Below are positions 1-5,078 of a DNA stretch of 8,253 nt, piece after piece. The stretch's first letter is position 1. Each line of letters starts with the position of its first letter. The position numbers were made by a program, and so were the translations under genes. Below the pieces are notes generated by a model, which was not told where the DNA came from, did no database searches, and saw only the letters and a program-made list of their open reading frames with translations. The stretch is from assembly GCA_937135995.1 (NCBI GenBank), contig CAKZOF010000240.1, positions 1 to 8,253 on the forward strand, given 5' to 3'. The DNA is from an uncultured Pyrinomonas sp. GTDB taxonomy: Bacteria > Acidobacteriota > Blastocatellia > Pyrinomonadales > Pyrinomonadaceae.

Positions 1-524
1 GCCGAGATATCGGCCCCGGTCTTGCCGCCGCGCTGCCCGTTGTTGTTGAGCGACCACTGTTCGCCGAACATCGGATCATCCGGTTCGTCCGGGTTGTCCG
101 CCCGTTGCAACGGGTAGTCGAAGACGAGCGCCGGTGCTCTTTGCGGGTCTGGTTCGAGATCGATGACGTAGTTCGGCTCGGCGTACTCGACTCCGTTCAA
201 CGACCGATACTGTTCGGCGACTTGTTCGGCATCCAAGCCGTCTTCGTCGGCGATGACAACGAGTCCGGGCACGGATTCGATGCGGTCCTCGATCTGGTCA
301 TGTAGTGACGATGAAATACGCGCGATCTGTTGCGGCGCGACGTCGGAGCGAAAACGAACGAGCACCTCGGCCCGTTTTCGCGCTTGCTCGCTCGTCGCTT
401 GCGCTCGCTGCTGACGCGCGAGGCGATGCTCTTGCCACTCTCGACGTATCTGCCCGGCGATGGCTGCCAGCAGCACGAGCGCCACGGCCAAAGATAAGTG
501 AATGGGAAAAGTCTTTCGGTTCAT
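1..524 (-). CDS. Subtilisin-like serine protease (S8 family), N-terminal part, runs off the left edge
   Basis: An open frame from an ATG at 524-522 to the window edge gives 174 residues with no stop. A ribosome site (GGAGG, within 533-538) sits 8-9 bases before the ATG. Residues 1-4 are basic and 8-24 form a hydrophobic segment, so the protein is exported or anchored. Residues 53-122 look like an inhibitory prodomain (VLVRF, then GVEYAEPNYVID), as in fervidolysin-type subtilases. The stretch DDPMFGEQWSLNNNGQ (149-164) followed by GGKTGADIS (166-174) is the standard entry to an S8 catalytic domain. The Asp, His and Ser catalytic residues would lie beyond the edge, so activity cannot be judged. 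A charged Arg/Gln/Glu-rich linker (26-52) lies between the hydrophobic segment and the prodomain. It is 30 bases downstream of a small gene on the same strand and probably shares its promoter. The family call is secure; whether it is secreted or cell-bound is inferred. Confidence 0.87.
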   Translation of the reverse strand, partial: MNRKTFPIHLSLAVALVLLAAIAGQIRREWQEHRLARQQRAQATSEQARKRAEVLVRFRSDVAPQQIARISSSLHDQIEDRIESVPGLVVIADEDGLDAEQVAEQYRSLNGVEYAEPNYVIDLEPDPQRAPALVFDYPLQRADNPDEPDDPMFGEQWSLNNNGQRGGKTGADIS

Positions 525-554
525 CGCTCAATACCTCCGCGACCGTTCCGCGCC

Positions 555-830
555 TCAGACACGGTAGTTTGCGCCTTTGAAGTTGAAGAGCCGAAGTTGA
601 TTCTTGTCGGCTCGATACTCGTACTTCTGGCCGTGCGCAGCGAGTTCGATGCGCCAGCCGGAAGTGATCATCTGCCCGCTCATTTCGTCCTCTTCGGGCG
701 CGCCGAGCGCAAGGTCGGGAAAATCGACCTGTTCGACTCTGCTTTCAGTGATCTCGTTCTCGCCGATGCCGAGCCGTTTGGCCAGATCGGCACGCGCCCT
801 TTTGATCGCTTCTTCTTTAGTCAAAGCCAT
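555..830 (-). CDS. Small single-domain protein, 91 residues, function unknown
   Basis: From the ATG at 830 the protein is 91 residues and starts MALTKEEAIKRARADLAKRLG, a charged helix. It continues with ESRVEQVDFPDLALGAP, MITSGWRIELAA and QKYEYRADK, a mostly beta-type pattern. From memory, this resembles a widespread uncharacterised domain with the pattern V-x-W-x-D-x-x-LGCP, QVITPGYRIVL, YxYHT, often found at the end of exported proteins. Here the usual Cys of LGCP is Ala and there is no signal peptide, so this would be a free cytoplasmic copy. A G-rich ribosome site (AAGGAGG plus four more G, 844-850) precedes the ATG at a rather long distance. An in-frame TTG at 893 would give 112 residues, but it lies inside the predicted -35 box, so I prefer the ATG. 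It is followed 30 bases later by the S8 protease gene. No function can be assigned. Confidence 0.75.
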   Translation of the reverse strand: MALTKEEAIKRARADLAKRLGIGENEITESRVEQVDFPDLALGAPEEDEMSGQMITSGWRIELAAHGQKYEYRADKNQLRLFNFKGANYRV

Positions 831-863
831 GATCGAATCGCCCCCCTCCTTGATTCTTCCGCT

Positions 864-893
864 ATTGTGCGCCTGCGACGAGGTCTTAGTCAA
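864..893 (-). promoter_or_regulatory. Likely housekeeping promoter for the small gene and the protease
   Basis: Read on the minus strand, TTGACT (893-888) matches five of six bases of the -35 consensus. It is 18 bases from CACAAT (869-864), which matches four of six bases of the -10 consensus. Transcription would begin near 857, leaving a leader of roughly 27 bases that carries the AAGGAGG ribosome site. The position, between the hairpin after rsmE and the next start codon, fits well. Confidence 0.5.
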
Positions 894-917
894 AGGCCGT
901 CGCCGCCTCCTTGAAGA

Positions 918-945
918 TGCGCCGGCGCTGGACAGCGCAGGCGCA
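918..945 (-). terminator. Strong hairpin just after rsmE, possible transcription end
   Basis: On the minus strand TGCGCC-T-GCGCT, loop GTCC, AGCGC-C-GGCGCA forms an 11-pair stem with a single T-C mismatch. It begins 11 bases after the rsmE stop. No run of T follows (TCTTCAAGGAGG), so it is not a textbook intrinsic terminator. It may protect the 3' end of the transcript or act with Rho. The promoter found directly downstream supports a transcript boundary here. Confidence 0.45.
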
Positions 946-956
946 GCCGAGCGACC

Positions 957-1745
957 TCAACGCAGATCGCCGTAGAGGTGTTCGAGCAGAACGACGGCGA
1001 CGATGGCCGCCGTTTCGGCGCGCAGCGTCCTGCCGCCCAACGTGACGATCTGCCAGTTTGCACGTTGCGCGCGTTGGATCTCTTCGTCGTCCCATCCCCC
1101 CTCGGGCCCGACGATAGCAACGGCTTGCTTCACGTGTGCAGGGGCAGATGATGCCACTGCTTGTTGCCAGCCTCCCCCGTTACGCTCGGCGAACATGATC
1201 CTTTTCGTCGTCGTGCGAGCGTTAGCCTGTTCGGTCCATCCGCCTTCGACGAATTGGGCGAACGGAACTGGCAGCGAAATCACGGGGACGCGCGCGCGCC
1301 CGCACTGTTTGGCCGCTTCGATGGCGAGCCTTCGCCACCGCGCAACGCGCTTTTCGGCATCGCGCGGATCGGAGAGCTTGATGTCAGCGAACCTCGTCAT
1401 CAAAGGGACGAGGCGCGTCGCTCCCAACTCGGTCGCCTTTTGAACGACGAGATCGAACTTTTCGCCCTTGAGCAGCGCAACCGCGAGCGTGAGCGCAAGC
1501 GGCGATTCGGGGCGCTGCGGCGCGACGCTCTCTCGGATCTCGAGCGAGACGGTGCCGCCGCGCCGTTCGACGCTGCGGACGGCGCAGCGAAACTCGCGCC
1601 CCTGACCATCGAAGACGAAGACTTCCGCTCCCTCTTTCAACCGCAGCGCATCGCGTAGGTGGTGTGCTTCGTCTGGCGCGAGTTCCACCGCTGCGCCGTC
1701 GGGCGAAAAAGCTTCGGGTGGAGCATAGAAACGGTGTTTGGCCAT
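957..1745 (-). CDS. rsmE: 16S rRNA (uracil-1498-N3)-methyltransferase RsmE
   Basis: A 262-residue protein of normal length for RsmE, which methylates N3 of U1498 in 16S rRNA within the assembled 30S subunit, using S-adenosylmethionine. The N-terminal PUA-like part contains HHLRDALRLK (28-37). The SPOUT (knotted) methyltransferase domain carries the family motifs KGEKFDLVVQKATELG (93-108), EAAKQCGR (143-150), VGPEGGW (212-218) and LGGRTLRAETA (236-246), the last two building the cofactor pocket. An insert rich in Ala, Thr and Gly at about 166-205 is less conserved. The ATG at 1745 gives the expected N-terminus (MAKHRFYAPP), but no clear ribosome site precedes it. It lies 141 bases after prmA on the same strand, the order prmA-rsmE being common in bacteria. 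Identification is secure. Confidence 0.95.
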   Translation of the reverse strand: MAKHRFYAPPEAFSPDGAAVELAPDEAHHLRDALRLKEGAEVFVFDGQGREFRCAVRSVERRGGTVSLEIRESVAPQRPESPLALTLAVALLKGEKFDLVVQKATELGATRLVPLMTRFADIKLSDPRDAEKRVARWRRLAIEAAKQCGRARVPVISLPVPFAQFVEGGWTEQANARTTTKRIMFAERNGGGWQQAVASSAPAHVKQAVAIVGPEGGWDDEEIQRAQRANWQIVTLGGRTLRAETAAIVAVVLLEHLYGDLR

Positions 1746-1834
1746 TGGTCTGTTAGTCTCTTCGTTCGAGGTCAGCCATCGTTTCGGAACTCGATGAGTC
1801 CCAATGGCGGTGGATGCTCCGCTCTCTCAGGCTC

Positions 1835-1887
1835 GCTCGAAAGCGGATCGCCAGCGGACAGCACAAACTGCGAACCGCTTTTCGCGC
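1835..1887 (-). repeat. Long inverted repeat between prmA and rsmE
   Basis: The arms at 1870-1887 and 1835-1851 are complementary over about 17 positions with one bulge and two mismatches, around an 18-base loop. On the minus strand the first arm starts at the last base of the prmA stop codon. The core, GCGGTTCGC against GCGATCCGC, has one mismatch. No T run follows, so it is more likely an mRNA processing or stabilising structure, or a partial terminator, than a full stop. It occupies about half of the gap between the two genes. Confidence 0.5.
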
Positions 1888-2756
1888 TAAACGACAATAG
1901 CGACCCATTCGCCTTCGATCATGACTTCGCGCTGTGTTGCGCCCAGTTCGGTCAAGCGCGCTAGCACGGCTTCGGTTTGCGCGACGAGTATGCCGGAGAG
2001 GATCAAATGTTCGCACGACACGTCGAGCAGCATCGGCAATATGGGATCGATGACGTCGGCCGTCAAGTTAGCGACGACGCATGCGGCCGATGGCGTCCGC
2101 TCGTCGATGGTGCCGACGTAGAAGCGTATGCGCGCGGCAACGCCGTTGGCTTGCGCGTTGCCGCGCGCGATCTCGATGGCTTGCGGATCGATGTCGCAGG
2201 CTTCGATGTGCGCTTCTGGATGGAGCTTCGCCGCCGCGATCGCCAGCACGCCCGTGCCCGTGCCGATGTCGAGCAACGTTCCGCCACGAAAATAACGTTC
2301 GATGGCGTGCAAACACAGGCGTGTAGTTTCGTGCGTGCCGGTGCCAAAAGCCATGCCCGGCTCAATGTGGATGATCAACTGACCGGGCGCATCGCCCGTT
2401 TCGCACCACGGAGGAGCGATCAGGAAGCGCCCGACGCGCACCGGTTGCCAGTGGCGCTTCCACTCGGCGAGCCAGTCGCGGGCGATGATCTCCTCGGTGT
2501 GCACTTCGGCGATGCACGCGGGAGGGCAACCGTGTATGCGAAGCGATTCTTCCAGCGCCTCGCGCAACGTCGTCTCCGATGGTCGTGACGAGAAGTAACC
2601 GACGGCTTGGATCTGCCCGTCGGCCAAACTCCGTGTTTCCAGGCCGATCGCACCCGCTTCGGAGAGCGCATGCTCGGCGGCTTCGGCGGCTCGTTCGTGG
2701 CAGGTGATGGCGACTGCGTGCCACGCGGCCGATCTCTGGTCGTCTGCCGATCTCAT
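1887..2756 (-). CDS. prmA: Ribosomal protein L11 methyltransferase PrmA
   Basis: The protein is 289 residues when started at the ATG at 2756, typical for PrmA, which trimethylates lysines and the N-terminus of ribosomal protein L11. The N-terminal substrate-recognition domain begins AWHAVAITCHERAAEAAEHA. The linker WLAEWKRHWQPVRVGRFLI (95-113) is followed by the PrmA signature EPGMAFGTGTHETT (132-145). The Rossmann-fold methyltransferase motifs are LLDIGTGTGVLAIAAAKL (161-178), CDIDPQA (187-193) for the ribose-binding acid, and NLTADVI (230-236) where the family usually has NILA. The frame stays open upstream to 2849, overlapping the end of era, but that extension (Arg-rich, low complexity) looks non-coding, so I chose 2756, 35 bases after era. 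The ribosome site is weak, suggesting translation coupled to era. The family assignment is firm. Confidence 0.93.
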   Translation of the reverse strand: MRSADDQRSAAWHAVAITCHERAAEAAEHALSEAGAIGLETRSLADGQIQAVGYFSSRPSETTLREALEESLRIHGCPPACIAEVHTEEIIARDWLAEWKRHWQPVRVGRFLIAPPWCETGDAPGQLIIHIEPGMAFGTGTHETTRLCLHAIERYFRGGTLLDIGTGTGVLAIAAAKLHPEAHIEACDIDPQAIEIARGNAQANGVAARIRFYVGTIDERTPSAACVVANLTADVIDPILPMLLDVSCEHLILSGILVAQTEAVLARLTELGATQREVMIEGEWVAIVV

Positions 2757-2791
2757 GACTCGTGGCCGTTTCGGCGAGCGTGTGTTGGGAT

Positions 2792-3760
2792 CTATGGTGC
2801 GCGTTCGCGCACACCCAGTTCGTCGAGCAGGTGTTCCTTGTCGCGCCAATCCTCTTCGACCTTGACGAAGAGTTCGAGATAGACGTGCTTGCCGATCAAC
2901 CTTTCGATGTCGAGTCGTGCGCGTGTGCCGATCTCTTTCAACCGCCTGCCGCCCTTGCCGATGATGATCGCCTTTTGCGATGGCCGTTCGACGAAGATCG
3001 CGCAGTGAATACGCACAAGTTGGTCGCTTTCCTCGAACTTCTCGGTGACCACGGCGGTCACGTAGGGGATCTCTTCGCCGGTCAGTTCGAGGATCTTCTC
3101 GCGCACCATCTCGGCGACGATCATGCGCAAAGGTTGATCGGTCAATTCATCGGCGTCGAAGATGGGTGGCCCTTCCGGTAGGTTCTTGATGATCTCGCCG
3201 ATGAGCACTTCGACCATTTCGCCGGTCAACGCCGAGATGGGAACGATGGCGCGCCAATCCATCTGCTTGCTGTACCACTCGATCAAGGGCAAGAGTTTCG
3301 ACTTGTCTTTGAGCTTGTCGATCTTGTTGAGCAGCAAAATGGATGGTTTGCCGGCATCTTTGACGAGTTGAAGAGCGAAGCGATCGCCGTTGCCCGTTGC
3401 CGTCGCTGCGTCGCGGATCAGAAGCACGAGGTCGACGCCTTCGAGCGCGTCCATCACGGCGGCCATCATGCGCCGATTCAAAAGGTAGCCGGGACGGTGA
3501 ATGCCCGGCGTGTCGACCAAGACGATCTGGCCTTCGGGGCGCGTGATGATGCCGCGAATCTGGTAGCGCGTCGTTTGCGGTTTGTCGGAGACGGCGGCGA
3601 TCTTTTCGCCGACCAGATAGTTCAAGAGCGTGGACTTCCCGGCATTGGGTCGCCCGACGAGCGCGACGAAACCGCTGCGGTAAAGCACCTTGGAATCGTC
3701 GCGCGACTCTTCGCCTTCAACGCTCAAGTCAGTTGTGCCATCCGTCTCGCGCATCTTCAT
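2792..3760 (-). CDS. era: GTPase Era, 30S ribosome assembly factor
   Basis: From the ATG at 3760 the protein is 322 residues. Era binds the 3' end of 16S rRNA and promotes 30S maturation. GTPase motifs are all present: G1 GRPNAGKS (36-43), G2 in QTTR (62-65), G3 DTPG (83-86), G4 NKID (145-148) and G5 SAL (176-178). The C-terminal KH RNA-binding domain contains IIGKGGRRLKEIG (266-278) and ends with the family-typical VKVEEDWRDKEHLLDELG. An acidic, probably flexible N-terminal tail of about 25 residues precedes the GTPase domain, longer than in E. coli. A second ATG two codons on (3754) is an equal alternative; the frame is open further upstream to a TTG at 3865 but that part looks unlike protein. 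No strong ribosome site is seen. It heads a likely era-prmA-rsmE unit. Confidence 0.95.
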   Translation of the reverse strand: MKMRETDGTTDLSVEGEESRDDSKVLYRSGFVALVGRPNAGKSTLLNYLVGEKIAAVSDKPQTTRYQIRGIITRPEGQIVLVDTPGIHRPGYLLNRRMMAAVMDALEGVDLVLLIRDAATATGNGDRFALQLVKDAGKPSILLLNKIDKLKDKSKLLPLIEWYSKQMDWRAIVPISALTGEMVEVLIGEIIKNLPEGPPIFDADELTDQPLRMIVAEMVREKILELTGEEIPYVTAVVTEKFEESDQLVRIHCAIFVERPSQKAIIIGKGGRRLKEIGTRARLDIERLIGKHVYLELFVKVEEDWRDKEHLLDELGVRERAP

Positions 3761-3925
3761 TCGCACTTCGATTCTTGTCGCGCACCTCGCCCGGCTCGTC
3801 GCAACCGCTTGTTTCCCGGAGCGCGGCCACGTCGCTCGCTTTGGCACGTGCTGCGCATCTTGCAAGTCGAGCCGAAGCTAATTTCTCTGTCGCAACGCAC
3901 GCCGGAAGAGCCCGATAGCGGGAGT

Positions 3926-4015
3926 TTATCTGGAAAAGAAAGCGACCCGCAAGCGAGCGGCTTGCGGATCGGCGCCCCGAACAAATTTGGAGAAAAGCAG
4001 GCGGGAGCGGCTCAT
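3926..4015 (-). CDS. Possible 29-residue leader peptide or small protein upstream of era
   Basis: An ATG at 4015 is preceded by AAGGAGG (4030-4024) at an ideal 8-base spacing, the best ribosome site in the window. The frame encodes MSRSRLLFSKFVRGADPQAA followed by RLRVAFFSR and a TAA. Six of the 29 residues are Arg, and there are hydrophobic residues but no membrane segment. The 3' half of the ORF is also the terminator-like hairpin at 3931-3970, so translation and termination would interfere, as in attenuators. It could equally be a chance ORF, or the end of a small RNA. No homologue is recalled. The strength of the ribosome site is the main support. Confidence 0.33.
   Translation of the reverse strand: MSRSRLLFSKFVRGADPQAARLRVAFFSR
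3931..3970 (-). terminator. Intrinsic-terminator-like hairpin with T-rich tail
   Basis: On the minus strand GATCCGCAAGC (3970-3960), loop CGCTC and GCTTGCGGGTC (3954-3944) form an 11-pair stem with one G-U pair. The stem is followed by GCTTTCTTTTCC. It would end transcripts arriving from the SDR side about 170 bases before the era start. It is the only element in the window that has both a GC-rich stem and a T-rich tail. The loop is 5 bases. Confidence 0.6.
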
Positions 4016-4092
4016 CGCGCGCGCCTCCTTCCGAGGATGAGTCTGAGAACGGCCAACCTTGTGCCGAAGTGATCCCGATTCCGGGGATGGGC

Positions 4093-4180
4093 CTCTCGTT
4101 TGATAGAGGATGCAACAAGACGCGCGCTTCGACTCAAACAGGTTCTCTATATTGCCACACTTCCGTTTGATGGACGATGC
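4093..4180. repeat. Pair of imperfect 21-base direct repeats around a CGTTTGAT core
   Basis: The segments 4093-4113 and 4160-4180 agree at 17 of 21 positions, including an identical run of eight (CGTTTGAT) and the shared end GATGC. They are 67 bases apart start to start. The hexamer GTTTGA also occurs in the hairpin at 4262-4284 and, inverted, near 4133. They could be binding sites for a regulator or remnants of a small duplication; there are too few copies to call an array. Confidence 0.4.
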
Positions 4181-4261
4181 GACGAGAGCGTGACTCGCTC
4201 GCACGCGGCGTGGTGAAACTCTTGGAATGCGCGGCGGCGAGATCACCGCTTTCTGCGACCG

Positions 4262-4284
4262 GAGTTTGAAGTCCGATCAAACTC
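4262..4284. repeat. Perfect inverted repeat downstream of the SDR gene
   Basis: GAGTTTGA (4262-4269) and TCAAACTC (4277-4284) are exact complements around a 7-base loop. It lies about 52 bases after the SDR stop codon on that gene's strand. No T run follows on either strand, so it is a weak terminator candidate at best. Its GTTTGA core is shared with the nearby direct repeats, which makes a protein-binding site another possibility. Confidence 0.45.
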
Positions 4285-4335
4285 GAGTCAAGCTGAATTC
4301 CGTTGGTTGTCGAGGGATGTTCTGCGTGCCACCTG

Positions 4336-5073
4336 TTACGCCAGATGGCGCCCGCCATCGACGAGCAGCGTCGTGCCGGTGATGTAGTCGGAGTCGATCA
4401 GAAAGAGCACGGCGCGCGCGACATCTTCAGGTGAACCGGGACGTTTAATGACGGTGCGCGCCAGCGCCGCCTGCACCATTTCGGTCGTGATGCCCTCTTC
4501 CGGAAGGACCAGCCCCGGGGCGATGGCGTTGACCTGTATGTTAGGCGCGAATGCTTTGGCCAGACACTTGACGAGCATGAGCGTGCCGGCTTTGGAGATG
4601 CAATAAGGCGTGTAGGATGGCCACGCGACGAACGCGGCGACGTCGGCGATCTGGATGATCTTGCCGGCAGCGTCGCGCGCCTTCAAGCGGCGTCCAGCCT
4701 CGAGCGCGCAGAGGTAAGAACCCTTCAGGTTGACGTCGAAGGCGCGCACCAGATCGGCTTCGGACAGGTCTTCCACGGGATGGCGCTCGAAGATCGCCGC
4801 GTTGTTGACGAGTACTTCGACCGCGCCGAACTGTTGTTCGGCTTCGTCGAGCAGGGCACGAACGTCGTCGGCGCGCGTCACATCGCAGCGGATGGCGATG
4901 GCGCGCGTGTCGAAATCGCGTTCGATCTTGGCGACGAGCGAATGGGCTGCCGCTTCGGAGCGATGGTAGGCGACGACGACGCGCGCGCCCGCTTCGGCAA
5001 GCGCCAGACTGATGGCCCGTCCGACGCGCACAGCGCCGCCGGTGACAACGGCCGTTTTGCCTTCGAGTCGCAT
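4336..5073 (-). CDS. Short-chain dehydrogenase/reductase of the pteridine reductase (PTR1/FolM) type
   Basis: A 245-residue classical-length SDR that should bind NADP(H). The cofactor motif is TGGAVRVG (11-18), the variant form with Arg seen in pteridine reductases. YHRS (36-39) corresponds to the NADPH-phosphate-binding segment of Leishmania PTR1, and NNAAIF is at 90-95. The active site has Asp144, Tyr157 and Lys161. The usual SDR serine is replaced by Asp with the same spacing (Asp, +13 Tyr, +4 Lys) as D181-Y194-K198 in PTR1. The C-terminus YITGTTLLVDGG also fits. Reduction of dihydropterin or a related carbonyl is likely, but many bacterial members have unknown substrates. The ATG at 5073 is 5 bases after the peptidase stop; a TTG at 5082 overlapping that stop is an alternative start. 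Third gene of a three-gene unit. Confidence 0.88.
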   Translation of the reverse strand: MRLEGKTAVVTGGAVRVGRAISLALAEAGARVVVAYHRSEAAAHSLVAKIERDFDTRAIAIRCDVTRADDVRALLDEAEQQFGAVEVLVNNAAIFERHPVEDLSEADLVRAFDVNLKGSYLCALEAGRRLKARDAAGKIIQIADVAAFVAWPSYTPYCISKAGTLMLVKCLAKAFAPNIQVNAIAPGLVLPEEGITTEMVQAALARTVIKRPGSPEDVARAVLFLIDSDYITGTTLLVDGGRHLA

Positions 5074-5078
5074 AGCGC

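Larger units (their letters stand above)
3761..4335. other. Intergenic region of about 575 bases with structured elements, no clear gene
   Basis: This is the only long gap in the window. I found no protein frame with family motifs and no tRNA, SRP RNA or tmRNA hallmark. It does contain a perfect 8-pair hairpin (4262-4284), a pair of 21-base imperfect repeats (4093-4113 and 4160-4180), a 29-codon ORF with a strong ribosome site (3926-4015) and a terminator-like hairpin with a T-rich tail (3931-3970). The stretch nearest era (3761-3925) shows only a tiny hairpin (CCCG-CTAT-CGGG) and no convincing promoter. The promoter for era is expected somewhere here. Confidence 0.6.

Noticed and set aside
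1753..1779. Eight-codon ORF just before rsmE as a leader peptide
   Set aside because: No ribosome site and no terminator between it and rsmE; such short ORFs arise by chance.
2757..2849. Longer PrmA N-terminus overlapping era
   Set aside because: The extra 31 residues are Arg/Pro-rich and unlike PrmA; the ATG at 2756 gives the normal length.
3761..3865. Longer Era N-terminus from a TTG
   Set aside because: The extra residues are low complexity and basic, with no ribosome site; Era proteins start close to the GTPase domain.
3833..3959. Nine-base complement between the terminator-like hairpin (3951-3959) and a segment nearer era (3833-3841), as a possible anti-terminator
   Set aside because: The second segment would be transcribed after the hairpin and T-rich tail, too late to prevent termination.
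3368..4072. Long plus-strand open frame opposite the era N-terminus and the gap
   Set aside because: It mirrors the era codons, has biased composition and no family motif; the minus-strand GTPase motifs are unambiguous.
3729..4118. 129-codon minus-strand frame spanning the gap and the start of era
   Set aside because: Composition is like a shadow frame and it overlaps the true era start in another frame; only the nested 29-codon ORF has a good ribosome site.
3866..4335. tRNA, SRP RNA, tmRNA or CRISPR in the long gap
   Set aside because: No T-loop consensus, no SRP apical-loop sequence, and only two imperfect repeats; nothing supports these.
4134..4358. 74-codon minus-strand frame starting in the SDR 3' end
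   Set aside because: No ribosome site, no recognisable motif, and it crosses the hairpin and a repeat copy.
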